A model generated the notes under the pieces. That model was not told the DNA's origin and ran no database searches. It saw nothing but the letters and a program-made list of their open reading frames with translations. A DNA stretch of 64,000 nucleotides from Hydractinia symbiolongicarpus (lineage: Eukaryota > Cnidaria > Hydrozoa > Anthoathecata > Hydractiniidae), in contig NC_079884.1 in assembly GCF_029227915.1 (NCBI RefSeq), forward strand, positions 16,246,001 to 16,310,000. The letters run 5' to 3'. This document shows, piece by piece, positions 1 to 7,581 of the stretch. The translations under genes and the position numbers were made by a program. Numbering within the stretch: position 1 is the first letter of the stretch; the number at the start of each line of letters is the position of its first letter.

Positions 1-2
1 AC

Positions 3-185
3 AAGGATGTAATCACGACTAAATTCCATGGTATGCCGGTACCCTACGATGAGCCATGCCAAGCCAGTGCCATCCTGGCTATTTCATGGGTGTATGTGCA
101 AGGTAAAAACTACTACCCCCAGGTACATATCATGGAATGTCGGTACAAGGACTTTAAAAAAGGATGGCTGCTAGGTGAGGATTAA
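3..185 (+). CDS. C-terminal 60 residues of an unidentified Polinton protein (partial)
   Basis: An open frame enters from the left edge and stops at 183-185. It reads KDVITTKFHGMPVPYDEPC and ends KKGWLLGED, with a YYPQVH segment. I do not recognise the family. Its plus orientation and its end at a strong hairpin (193-232) facing a minus-strand gene suggest a real gene of the same element. It could be the end of another structural protein; that is a guess from position only. Confidence 0.45.
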   Translation, partial: KDVITTKFHGMPVPYDEPCQASAILAISWVYVQGKNYYPQVHIMECRYKDFKKGWLLGED

Positions 186-192
186 AAAAAAC

Positions 193-232
193 ATATATTT
201 TATAGGCCCAAAACAAGGCCTATAAAATATAT
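193..232. terminator. Intergenic hairpin between convergent genes
   Basis: Two perfect 16-bp arms (193-208 and 217-232) flank an 8-nt loop. It lies 8 bp after the stop of the plus-strand gene ending at 185 and about 30 bp beyond the end of the minus-strand gene at 264, so it sits where both transcripts would end. A terminator or 3'-end processing role is inferred from position. Confidence 0.5.
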
Positions 233-263
233 ATAAATTAAGGCTTATACTCAGGAGGAGGCT

Positions 264-924
264 CTACGTAGTGCTTACATACTTCGCAGATCGAAGTTTT
301 TTAAAAATCTCGTCCTGTCCCTCTTGTCTTCCCTTGGCCACCAACTGAACACGTTCCTGTGCATTGATGTAGTCAACAATACTGTTAAACCGCTGCCGCA
401 TCTGTTCCTTTAACAACATATACATTTCCTTCTATCGAGAGATCAGACGATACTCGTATTCGTCAATCACCCCATTTTCTACTGCTTTTGAGATGAGATC
501 AACAATTCGATTCAGCCAATAGCCTTACACCTTCATGTTTCTTGGATTTGACACCGAGCCTTTTTGAGGCATTGCGTAGACCAGCTTGTCCGATTCCCAT
601 GGCAAACGAGATCCCACCCATAGCTATGGCCAAGGATACTCCTAGGTCAGAGGCTATGGCTCCTATACCAAGTCCCGACGTGATAACGCTTATACCTAAC
701 AGACCATGGTCGCAGAAGCGTACCCAGGTCCCATGCATTTTAAACTTCTTGGCGAGCTTGTCCCGCTCCTTGATCTCATTTCGCATATACGTCTCAATAT
801 CATCAATTTTTTTGAGTCTGTAGACTTGGCTTTTCTCCGGCATATCGGCGCTTTGTGCAGGTGCACTCGGTAAATTTGGGTACAGCTTGGCTATATCGCT
901 CATCTTCATTCTATGAGAATGCAC
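264..924 (-). pseudogene. Polinton coiled-coil/two-transmembrane protein, broken
   Basis: The intact N-terminal part (141 codons, 924 down to 499) has a charged helical stretch (YRLKKIDDIETYMRNEIKER) followed by two Gly/Ala-rich hydrophobic segments (around residues 72-90 and 95-110) and a basic tail. After the stop at 499 the natural continuation lies in another frame and runs to about 264 with one more stop at 432-434, giving a further helical charged region. So at least one frameshift and one nonsense change are present. Small membrane proteins like this are common beside capsid genes in cnidarian Polintons; the exact role is unknown. Start chosen at 924; an in-frame second Met lies seven codons later. 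Confidence 0.55.
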
Positions 925-1583
925 ATGGTGAGGCCTGTGAAGGAAACGTTCTTCTCATGGTGATAGACGTCTGATAACATGAACTCGAGACGGTCCGAGC
1001 CCTAGAGCCCTTCAGGGGAAGGTACGTTGGGGTACCAAAACTCCAGGTTAATATATTCCCCCCAGCGTTTAGCTCCTTAGTGCGGAGTAAAGCCAGAATC
1101 TTAGACTTTTTGCCATTAAATAGGCAGTCGTCTTCATCCAACTGCGGACAAACGAGTCTCAATCTATGGTAAACATCAGTCCTGTAGTATGAATCATAAT
1201 CACTCTTTATATAGTACTTTTTAATAGGATCGTAGGGTAAACCTAAGAGCTCTGGCAGCTATCGATGAATCACCACCGAGTACCCGTCACTGACACGGAG
1301 CCTGCAGAGTCCATTTTTAAGGACAAACAGTTTAATCCTATCCTGTGCCTGACTGTTCACAATGGCAGCCAAATCCTCGATCCTATACAGGCCGTTCATG
1401 ATTTCAATCCTAATCTCCCTCTAGTCGGGCCCTATTTTACGGATGACGATTTTATTGTCACTGTAAAGGTTCGGTCACACGGGTCGAATACTTATCGATT
1501 TCAAGGCAATTCCTCGTATCCTGCCCCAGATAGTCCTCAAATATCGTGGGCTTTTCGATACCAGTAATATAGAGTTGCTTCAT
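911..1583 (-). pseudogene. Possible Polinton minor-capsid/jelly-roll-like protein, frameshifted
   Basis: The minus strand has fragments in different frames: a start at 1583 (MKQLYITGIEKPTIFEDYLG), a second stretch from about 1399 (MNGLYRIEDLAAIVNSQAQD, then LFVLKNGLCRLRVSDGY), and an ORF at 1162-911 (RLVCPQLDEDDCLFNGKKSK). At least two frameshifts and one stop separate them. The order and the beta-rich, hydrophilic composition suit a single jelly-roll minor structural protein, and Polintons carry one next to such small genes. The assignment is inference; a profile search could place it elsewhere. Its 3' end overlaps the start of the next minus gene at 924. Confidence 0.35.
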
Positions 1584-1606
1584 CCTTTCTTTTAAGAAAG
1601 GATGAA
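1579..1606. other. Intergenic palindrome (13-bp arms)
   Basis: Perfect arms 1579-1591 and 1594-1606 with a 2-nt loop overlap the start codon region of the minus-strand gene at 1583. One of several palindromes at gene borders in this element. Confidence 0.5.
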
Positions 1607-1613
1607 TATGTAC

Positions 1614-1850
1614 TCATACAACCCCAAGGCAAAGTACAAGTCTAGCAGGGGAGAATGGCCACTTGGTGTAACCAATTTGGAGCACCAGGATCTCTACGTG
1701 TCTACAGACTCGCATATCTCCGTAGTATTCCCTGAGTTTACAAAATATGCCATAAAAATCCCCACCAATTTGCTGAATGACCCTGTTAGGGTGGGTTGTA
1801 CAGGGCAGGCCTTGGACTACTGGAACATTCAAGTCAACTTTGCAACTCAT
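1614..1850 (-). other. 78-codon minus-strand frame, uncertain, Polinton interior
   Basis: The frame begins MSCKVDLNVPVVQGLPCTTH and is open to 1614. It lies between the two-TM gene ending at 1922 and the gene starting at 1583. A longer antisense frame (1602-2324, plus) covers the same bases and also looks protein-like in its first 90 residues, so the sequence alone does not settle which strand, if either, was coding. I report it as unresolved. Confidence 0.25.
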
Positions 1851-1921
1851 TGTGCAACCACGGCATTAGGTATTTCTGCAACATATAGCACGACAAAACC
1901 AGCAACGGCCGCGATGGCCAT

Positions 1922-2269
1922 CTACAGATGTTTTGCTGCATACCCGACGATGGTTGCCGCTACTCTCAAAAAGAACGAGACTACGGTACCGATGATCCCG
2001 GGTAATGCAGCACCTGCCTTGCCTGCCAGATATTTCAGGAAGTTTCCAAGCCTTTCAAGCTGCTTTTCTACAAACCCTTTTCCTGTACCTCCTGCTGCAC
2101 CTCCTTCTGCAGCACTTGCCGCTGCACTTCCTTCCGTAACGGATAGTACAATGGTGGAAACCAATAGGCCAATGGCGGACACGATACTAGCTATAGTTAT
2201 ACCCTGCTCCTTGAAGAGTATTTTAAGCTTCTCCAGCAAAGGCATGTCATCTCCGGCGATTTTCATCAA
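1922..2269 (-). CDS. Small Polinton membrane protein with Gly/Ala linker
   Basis: 115 codons. Residues about 23-45 (ITIASIVSAIGLLVSTIVLS) form a transmembrane helix, followed by a Ser/Ala/Gly-rich linker (residues 50-65), an amphipathic charged helix (FVEKQLERLGNFLKYLAG) and a second hydrophobic segment to the end. The C-terminus may be shortened, since the following bases in the same frame also encode hydrophobic residues after the stop at 1922. The start at 2269 (Met-Met) lies 11 bp after a 96-bp palindrome. Membrane-active small proteins near capsid genes are typical for Polintons; a role in entry or assembly is only inferred. Confidence 0.5.
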   Translation of the reverse strand: MMKIAGDDMPLLEKLKILFKEQGITIASIVSAIGLLVSTIVLSVTEGSAAASAAEGGAAGGTGKGFVEKQLERLGNFLKYLAGKAGAALPGIIGTVVSFFLRVAATIVGYAAKHL

Positions 2270-2280
2270 CTCAGCCTTGA

Positions 2281-2376
2281 TATTACTGTGGAAAGTTTAT
2301 CATTTCTTGAACATGATAGTTTAGTAGGCTTACTAAACTACCCTGTTCAAGAAATGGTAAACTTTCCACAGTAATA
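2281..2376. other. 96-bp loopless palindrome between two minus-strand genes
   Basis: Arms 2281-2328 and 2329-2376 (48 bp each) are reverse complements apart from about four mismatches, with no spacer. The right arm contains the last codons and stop (2333-2335) of the coiled-coil gene, and the left arm ends 11 bp before the start codon of the next gene (2269). It could form a very stable RNA hairpin or DNA cruciform. Confidence 0.7.
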
Positions 2377-2761
2377 TGAATACTGAACAGACAAACCGAA
2401 ATAATATCTTCAATAATATCAGCCAGGAAAATAGACCGTGCCTGCCCAGTACAACCTTTCTATCCTTTTTCAATTGATCAATATCCTTCTCAAGTTAGGC
2501 AATATCCCTATCCCTTTGCCTCCCAGATTTCTGCTTCTTAAGTTCTTTCAACTTGGCCTCTTTTATTCCTATATCACTATCGTATTTAATAGCATCATCC
2601 TTCAATTTTTTAATGTTATCCTGTAGGTTTTGAATTTCGAGCTTTATCTTTCTCATATCAATATCCTCGGCGGCAGCGTCGTCGATGAATGAAGTATCGG
2701 TAAAACCCAACACATCATATGCAAAATTTTGAATACCTTCTATTGTTTCCATCTGCATCAT
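2333..2761 (-). pseudogene. Coiled-coil protein with C-terminal membrane anchor, one in-frame stop
   Basis: The first 88 codons encode an acidic head and a long heptad-type coiled coil (KIKLEIQNLQDNIKKLKDDA). A TAA at 2495-2497 interrupts the frame, yet the same frame stays open to the TAG at 2333-2335 and encodes more coiled coil, then a hydrophobic segment (WLILLKILFRFVCSVFILL) near the end. Length with the stop ignored is 142 residues. The start at 2761 is one of two adjacent Met codons. The single stop with otherwise preserved frame indicates recent decay. Function unknown; tail-anchored coiled-coil proteins are frequent in this element type. Confidence 0.5.
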
Positions 2762-2798
2762 CTCACCCTCCTCTTCACCCTCCTCCTTTCGCCGCTAT

Positions 2799-3294
2799 TC
2801 AACACAAGAACATCAACTTTATTCGCGAGGTTCTGGGCCCTTGCTTTACCCCCTTTGTTGGGTGTCTGATATTATCAAATCCAATGGCCTTGATACGCTT
2901 ATTACCTAACCTCTTCCTGAGCTCTCCAATAGTTGGAAGGGTACCATCCTGCAATGTGAGTACTTTTTCCTTTAAGAGCTTCTTGACCTATCACAATCTC
3001 TTTAACAACGAGTTGGTTCCCCTCATCCATTCTAAACATATCGTAATGTATCGCATTAGACCTCATATCTAGCTTAACCATAAGATATGAGTAAAGACTA
3101 TCAACCTCCGATTCAAGAAGCTCGGAGTAGGCCGACTCTGTACCCGACTTTGTACCCGTCCCCACTCGCCTACGTGTACCCGACTGTTGTCCTGGCGTTC
3201 TGGAAAGTTGCTGCGTTGATGGCGTATCATCCCTCCCACCTTTATCATCCCTACCGATATCATCCTCATGCGTATATACTTGATTATCAGCCAT
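2799..3294 (-). pseudogene. Polinton acidic protein of unknown function, frameshifted
   Basis: The frame starts at 3294 (MADNQVYTHEDDIGRDDKGG), has a low-complexity Ser/Thr/Gly/Arg linker, then an ordered region (ESEVDSLYSYLMVKLDMRSN). Near 2960 the frame shifts: the listed frame ends at 2902, while the neighbouring frame continues with TLPTIGELRKRLGNKRIKAI to a stop at 2799. The start is 28 bp from the divergent capsid-like gene at 3322, so the two probably share a promoter region. I do not recognise a named family. Confidence 0.45.
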
Positions 3295-3321
3295 TTATTA
3301 GAATATTTCTATATAATAAAC
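3295..3321. promoter_or_regulatory. Divergent promoter region with TATA-like boxes
   Basis: The 27-bp gap between the start codons at 3294 (minus) and 3322 (plus) is almost pure A/T and nearly palindromic, with TATATAAT on the plus strand and TATATAG on the minus strand. The same TATA-then-ATG spacing recurs before other genes here: TATATAGAAAATG at 6455, TATAATAAAGAGAATG at 8759, CTATAAGATAAATG at 8552 and CTATACAATAAAGAAATG at 14542. Confidence 0.5.
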
Positions 3322-4041
3322 ATGAGTACATTCGGCACTACCCTAGACCCATATGCGGAAACGAAGCAGCTCTTCGGTATCAAGGGACGAAAACAACGAG
3401 TACAGATTAGCCACATACCCTTAACCATCAATCAGAATGAAGACCTCTATGTTGATATCCAAATCATGTCCCAGAATGATGTCATTTTTCCGGGGAGGCT
3501 CAAGCTTCTGTTTGATCTGACGTTGACAGGGACTAATACGAAGCGTACCATTGTCAGAAACATTGGCAAAAGTCTGGTGAAGAATCTAAGCATCACTTTG
3601 AATGGCAACGAGGTACAGAATACTAGCGACTACAACACCCTGGCAGTGTACCGGGACTTGTGGCTACCCAATTTCGAACGGGAAAACAACCTCATCCTAG
3701 ACGGCATCAATCCAAATGACGGGACCATCAGGGCCCTGCAAGTCAAGGCTAGTGATCACGTTGGGAAGGATGAAGAAAAGGCTATTGCTGCGGCGTATGG
3801 TAACACCTTCTGCGTGCCTCTGGGCAAGATGTTTGAACTGACGTTGTGTGTCGATTTCCGGTCCTCGGCCGATAACTCATTGAACGGTAGCGGTAGCCCA
3901 CCACAAAGGCTTAGTGACGGCATTACCCTCCATATGACTAAAAAGGCTGATGGAACCGGGGATTTCAGGCGTTATGTTTACCTCCTGCAGGACGTGCAGC
4001 TGAATATACTCGATGGGCGCTATCATAGTGTCGAATACTAA
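3322..4041 (+). CDS. Polinton major-capsid-like protein, short
   Basis: 239 residues from the ATG at 3322, chosen over the earlier in-frame Met at 3268 because the TATA-like divergent promoter lies just upstream and the upstream extension is hydrophobic and overlaps the opposite gene. The centre has the conserved block of Polinton/adintovirus capsid proteins: GKSLVKNLSITLNGNEVQNT, then SDYNTLAVYRDLWLP. The family is a double jelly-roll normally much longer than this, so the copy appears to lack its second half or part of its middle: after FCVPLGKMFELTL the sequence soon reaches a terminal strand (YVYLLQDVQLNI). Frame otherwise open. The assignment is from recognition of the block, not a search. 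Confidence 0.6.
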   Translation: MSTFGTTLDPYAETKQLFGIKGRKQRVQISHIPLTINQNEDLYVDIQIMSQNDVIFPGRLKLLFDLTLTGTNTKRTIVRNIGKSLVKNLSITLNGNEVQNTSDYNTLAVYRDLWLPNFERENNLILDGINPNDGTIRALQVKASDHVGKDEEKAIAAAYGNTFCVPLGKMFELTLCVDFRSSADNSLNGSGSPPQRLSDGITLHMTKKADGTGDFRRYVYLLQDVQLNILDGRYHSVEY

Positions 4042-4046
4042 AATAA

Positions 4047-4431
4047 ATGACTACGATCGCTGTTATTGTTGTAGGTGCGGCAACCAACGCATTAGCATTT
4101 TCAGGAACTAACTTTCTATTTAGCAAGCTCTCGGGGCATGGTGAGGCGGAGCGGAGAAGACACAACCAAGCCATGGAAAAGCTTAATGCGGCTCAGGCAC
4201 AGTGGATACGGGATAAGCAAGACAAGCTTGACTGGTTCGCTGAACAGCTGCAATTAAAGGCTGGTAAAAGCTTAAAAGAGCTGGATGACGACATGTATAA
4301 ATTCTATATAGCTTCAAACAAGAAGGCCCCGCAATTTTTACGTACCCTCAGAGCAGCAACAAAATGGTGAATTGACTTTCATCGTTGGGTCCTTATCCCT
4401 GCTAGGCTTCGTGGCATATAAGTACCTGTAA
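4047..4431 (+). pseudogene. Small bitopic membrane/coiled-coil protein after capsid gene, frameshifted
   Basis: Starts 5 bp after the capsid-like stop. Residues 1-20 (MTTIAVIVVGAATNALAFSG) are hydrophobic, then a charged helical rod (residues 30-85, NQAMEKLNAAQAQWIRDKQD). The listed frame stops at 4370 after 107 codons, but a neighbouring frame from about 4335 encodes GELTFIVGSLSLLGFVAYKYL and stops at 4431, a typical C-terminal membrane helix. So a single-base indel near 4335-4345 has cut off the second membrane segment. The tight coupling to the capsid gene suggests a virion component; role inferred. Confidence 0.55.
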
Positions 4432-4436
4432 GAACA

Positions 4437-4467
4437 TTTTCTGACATATATTAAAGACGTCAGAAAA
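4437..4467. other. Hairpin between membrane-protein gene and integrase
   Basis: 9-bp arms 4437-4445 and 4459-4467 separated by 13 nt. Lies 5 bp after the frameshifted stop at 4431 and just where the integrase frame opens. Confidence 0.35.
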
Positions 4468-5467
4468 ATCACCACATATCGTTACGGAAGAAGAGGCGGA
4501 AAAGCTAAGCCAAATTTACTATACCCCAGAACATCTCTGGACCGGACGCAAGGCCATCAAGTTGCTTGCTGCAGAAGCTGGTCTATCCAAAAAGAAAGTC
4601 ACCAACTGGTTGTCTCGTCAACTGTTATTTCTCCGGCATATCAAAGGCCCTAAAGAGATCGATTATCCACACTTCACCATTACGACACTCAATGAGATGC
4701 ACCAGTTTGTTCTGTTAAACATGCCCCATGATAAGCTGTATGGCAATACTTACAAGTATATCCTAACAGGGATTGACGTGGCTTCGAGATACAAGGTAGC
4801 TAGGCCATTGCATACCAAAAAGGCCAGCGAGGTCGCGGGTATGTTGAAGGACATTTACAATGCAGGACCTTTACACCACCTAAAAACCTTTCGGTGTGAC
4901 AATGGTTCTGAATTCAAGTCAGATGTAACGAAGTTGTTAGAAGGCAAGGGTGTGGAGATAAAGAGGGCCACCACAAAATATCATCATACGTTTACGGCCT
5001 TTGTGGAGACTTATAACAAGGTACTCGCTGAAAGACTCTTCAAGCCTAAAGATGCACAAGAGCTGGTCTCTGGGGAGACGTCAAGCATTTGGGTCAAGCA
5101 CCTGTATACTATCGTCAAAAGTCTAAACAATACCAAGACTACCATGATCAACATGAAACCTAACAAGGCGATTAAACTCAAAGAGATATCGCTCGCGAAA
5201 AGCGAAGAATATCCCAAGGAACAACCCCTACCTGAGGACGGCTTGTATCTATATCTGCTACAACCAGGGGAAGAGCATGGTGATGCAAGACGACGTGCTA
5301 CGGATACCAGGTGGAGTAAAGGTACTTACAGGTTGGACTGTATGGTAGCAGGTAGCCGCGTTTTATACTACCTAAAGGATGGTCTCGAAAGGAGCTTCGT
5401 TTTAGAAGAACTCATGCAGGTACAAGAGGATGTTCAGGTGCCCCCAGAACATGTGAAGGCTTGGTAA
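4445..5467 (+). CDS. Polinton integrase (retroviral-type DDE)
   Basis: The frame is open from 4445 to 5467. The N-terminal region (EAEKLSQIYYTPEHLWTGRK) has the form of the Polinton integrase N-terminal helical part. The catalytic core shows the DDE triad: ILTGIDVASRYKVA (first Asp), FRCDNGSEFKSD (second Asp) and FVETYNKVLAERLF (Glu). A C-terminal beta domain follows (GTYRLDCMVAGSRVLYYLKD), as in chromodomain-like integrase tails. No ATG occurs between the upstream stop at 4442 and the core, so the start codon has been lost or lies across a frameshift; the core itself is undamaged. Its end overlaps the convergent minus-strand gene by 56 bp. Integrase inserts the element with 6-bp target duplications in this superfamily (family knowledge). 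Confidence 0.88.
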   Translation, partial: HILKTSEKSPHIVTEEEAEKLSQIYYTPEHLWTGRKAIKLLAAEAGLSKKKVTNWLSRQLLFLRHIKGPKEIDYPHFTITTLNEMHQFVLLNMPHDKLYGNTYKYILTGIDVASRYKVARPLHTKKASEVAGMLKDIYNAGPLHHLKTFRCDNGSEFKSDVTKLLEGKGVEIKRATTKYHHTFTAFVETYNKVLAERLFKPKDAQELVSGETSSIWVKHLYTIVKSLNNTKTTMINMKPNKAIKLKEISLAKSEEYPKEQPLPEDGLYLYLLQPGEEHGDARRRATDTRWSKGTYRLDCMVAGSRVLYYLKDGLERSFVLEELMQVQEDVQVPPEHVKAW

Positions 5468-6032
5468 AGAGTATTTTCATAAGTACCTCCAAAGGTTCAT
5501 CCTCCAACTCTTTATTTGGATCTCTTACATACAGCAAAGGGGGCTCGCTATAGAACGGGTACCCATAAGCAATGCCTTTGATAACATCAGGTTCATTTTG
5601 AAGATCAATATCAACTAGGCACCTATCTGGTATAGAAAAGTCGGGGATATTGCTTATTATTTCTATGTCAGCCAAATCCGATAGCTTTAACCCCTCATCC
5701 CTGATGACCTCATAGCAGAATGCACCATACCTGTTCCTCTTAACCGCAACAATATGCAGCCCTAGGGTTTGAATATCGGTCTCTAGATCCTCGTCGATTT
5801 CGCTCCTTGCAAATGTTGCCCATACCTTCCTACCTGACCATACCCTGTGTAAAAGGTCTTCACCAGTAGGGTATTCAAAGCCTTCATAGTATTCTCCATT
5901 TCAATACCTAAAATTTTCCAGGCAGGTAGGGCAATAACCAGTCACTGATCCTGCCTTTATACAGCATCGCAGTACAGGTACGCGGATATCGTAATCCCTT
6001 GCAAATTGCTGTTTTTTTACACAGGCTTCCAT
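5412..6032 (-). pseudogene. Polinton Cys-motif protein with one in-frame TGA
   Basis: From the ATG at 6032 the frame is 207 codons long and is interrupted once, by TGA at 5901-5903 (codon 44). The N-terminal part has a likely zinc site: RCCIKAG then CPTCLEN. The rest is acidic and ordered (YPTGEDLLHRVWSGRKVWAT; SDLADIEIISNIPDFSIPDR). The 3' end overlaps the convergent integrase. I do not recognise the family. The frame on both sides of the TGA is clean, so the stop is a recent change; suppression is not supported because another gene in this element is cut by TAA. Confidence 0.45.
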
Positions 6033-6083
6033 CTTTTAATATTTCACTGCCCTTTAACATACAGCCAAAAGGGTCAAAAAAGA

Positions 6084-6115
6084 TAATTTTACTACTCTCG
6101 TGGGTAGTAAAGTTA
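6084..6115. terminator. Hairpin after the KilA/BRO-like gene
   Basis: Arms 6084-6095 and 6104-6115 pair over 12 bp with one mismatch and an 8-nt loop. It lies 14 bp past the stop (6129) of the minus-strand gene upstream and about 50 bp before the next minus start (6032). Confidence 0.4.
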
Positions 6116-6128
6116 GCGCCCGTTTAAG

Positions 6129-6455
6129 TCATTCTGCGAGCTCTAAGAGACGTTCATGCGTGTAGTGTTCACCAAGCCTAAAATGTCTGACCCTCTCCGG
6201 GTTGAATTCAATACACCCACGTTCTCGAAGCCAGTTGTAGTGTACAATAGCATTTGGAGTCTCTGCTAGTACGACAATCTCACCCTTGGGGTAGTCAACA
6301 AGCTTATTCCGAATCTTTTGCGCTACATACCCCTGTTGACCATTTGAAATACATAGGAATTTCTCGAGATCAGCACGTTTGAACAGAGGCCGGTTTTGTT
6401 CATCAAACAATGTTTCAATGGCTCCTGTGTTGAACATAACTTGCGACGACGACAT
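6129..6455 (-). CDS. Small KilA/BRO-N-like protein (tentative)
   Basis: 108 codons. The start MSSSQVMFNTGAIETLFDEQ followed by PLFKRADLEKFLCISNGQQG looks like the beginning of a BRO-N/KilA-type DNA-binding domain, in which a short beta hairpin leads into a helical core. The C-terminal part (NWLRERGCIEFNPERVRHF) is compatible but the domain would be shorter than usual. Such domains are common in Polintons and large DNA viruses. A TATATAG box lies just upstream of the start at 6455, and the gap to the ATPase stop (6496) is 40 bp. Frame intact. The family call is from pattern recognition and may be wrong. Confidence 0.4.
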   Translation of the reverse strand: MSSSQVMFNTGAIETLFDEQNRPLFKRADLEKFLCISNGQQGYVAQKIRNKLVDYPKGEIVVLAETPNAIVHYNWLRERGCIEFNPERVRHFRLGEHYTHERLLELAE

Positions 6456-6495
6456 TTTCTATATACCAATGTTCGGTCAGAGGTTTTCACCGTGG

Positions 6496-7065
6496 TCACT
6501 CGAGAATCTTCCAAGTCCTAGGATGTTCCAACCTCACGTATAGGCATGCGTGCTTGGACTTTTTCAGATCAGCCTTGATATCATCCCAGTCCAAAATCAT
6601 GTTCGTCTCCTCGTCTATCATTTTCATGTCACTCCTCTCATGAGGATACCATGCAAACAAGGGCAAGGCAGTATAGGACTGTGTTAAGAGCCAAAGACTA
6701 TGCTTGCGATGCCTTCCCGAAATAGCAAGCTCAAGTAAGCCTTGTCGACGCTTATCGAGGCTTTCATCGGCTATGACGTCGTCCACGACAAACAACGTCT
6801 CCTCGCCTGCCAGCAATAAAGAGAGTTTTTGGATCCATTCAAAAAGCTCATTTCCGGGGTCTATCAGGAACACGTAATCATCCTTCCAAAGCGAGGCTCT
6901 TTCTAAATAGGTGGTATTCCACCGTATAGTAGGACAAAGTATCACTATATTGTGATAGTGCTTTTTATACTCATGCTCGAGGAGGTTCAAGACACGCTGT
7001 GTTTTCCCGCACGATGTCGAGCCTGTAAAGATTGCCACATGGGGGTCTTTTACTATATTTAACAT
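6496..7065 (-). CDS. Packaging ATPase, A32/FtsK-HerA type
   Basis: 189 codons, intact. Walker A is HVAIFTGSTSCGKTQRVLNL near residues 9-28, and Walker B is EETLFVVDDVIADES around residues 93-107. A sensor-type stretch follows (RHRKHSLWLLTQSYTALP), typical for the A32-like genome-packaging ATPases of Polintons, virophages and large DNA viruses. The protein is expected to pump DNA into the capsid. It starts only 6 bp after the end of the zinc-ribbon gene (7072), consistent with tightly packed viral-style genes. It is the best preserved gene of the element. The call rests on clearly visible motifs. Confidence 0.9.
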   Translation of the reverse strand: MLNIVKDPHVAIFTGSTSCGKTQRVLNLLEHEYKKHYHNIVILCPTIRWNTTYLERASLWKDDYVFLIDPGNELFEWIQKLSLLLAGEETLFVVDDVIADESLDKRRQGLLELAISGRHRKHSLWLLTQSYTALPLFAWYPHERSDMKMIDEETNMILDWDDIKADLKKSKHACLYVRLEHPRTWKILE

Positions 7066-7071
7066 TTTCTT

Positions 7072-7581
7072 TCAGTAATTCGACCATTTCCGATCATGAA
7101 TTTTAGGGTATATCGCGGCACATGAGGCACATATTAACACACCGCCGTTATTGTTCACCAAAGACCCCCGGCAGGCAGGGCAGAGCTTGGTATTTCGAGC
7201 CTGGTATTCGATGGGTACTGGAGAATATGTTAATTTTCCCTCTAGGCACCACAGTACCTTGCGGTACCTTTTGATGAGTCACGCCTTCTCCAGGCTCTCG
7301 GAGGGTGCTCCGATGAGTTCAGCGTACTGGGATATAATGTCGTATGTCAACATGGTGTAAAGAAGTAGGTAATCTTCATCCTGTCCAAACCCACTAATTT
7401 CCCTATCAATAACAAGGGGGTCTACCTCGTGTTCAATAACATGGTCCTTGCATTTGGTACGCCGCTTCTCCCTTGCCTTAGCCAGGCAGCTTATACAACT
7501 CTTTGTTCGGCCATTGCCCCTAATCTTAAACTTGTCGGGGGTTAGAACGTGCTTGCATCGTTTACAACATCTGCTCTCCAT
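7072..7581 (-). pseudogene. Double zinc-ribbon protein, one in-frame TGA
   Basis: The first 100 codons (7581 to 7279) begin with a Cys4 ribbon: SRCCKRCKHVLTPDKF, then SCISCLAKAREK. TGA at 7279-7281 stops this frame, but the same frame stays open to TGA at 7072 and encodes a second Cys4 ribbon (TKLCPACRGSLVNN, then LICASCAAIYP). The undamaged gene would therefore have a ribbon at each end, 169 residues in all. The N-terminal ribbon is clearly similar to that of the neighbouring gene (7562-7924), and the two overlap by 20 bp, so they are tandem paralogues. Likely nucleic-acid binding; function unproven. Confidence 0.5.

Noticed and set aside
1265-2324. Plus-strand frames in the Polinton interior
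   Set aside because: The minus strand carries recognisable small proteins over most of this stretch. The first part of the 1602-2324 frame looks protein-like, so it is left as unresolved rather than called.
2281-2376. Origin of replication of the Polinton
   Set aside because: A protein-primed polymerase starts at the element ends, so an internal palindrome between genes is better explained by transcription or duplication.
5901-7281. TGA as a recoded (selenocysteine or reassigned) codon in Polinton genes
   Set aside because: Two genes are cut by TGA, but a third is cut by TAA (2495) and others by frameshifts, which fits general decay. No recoding hairpin was seen directly after the TGAs.
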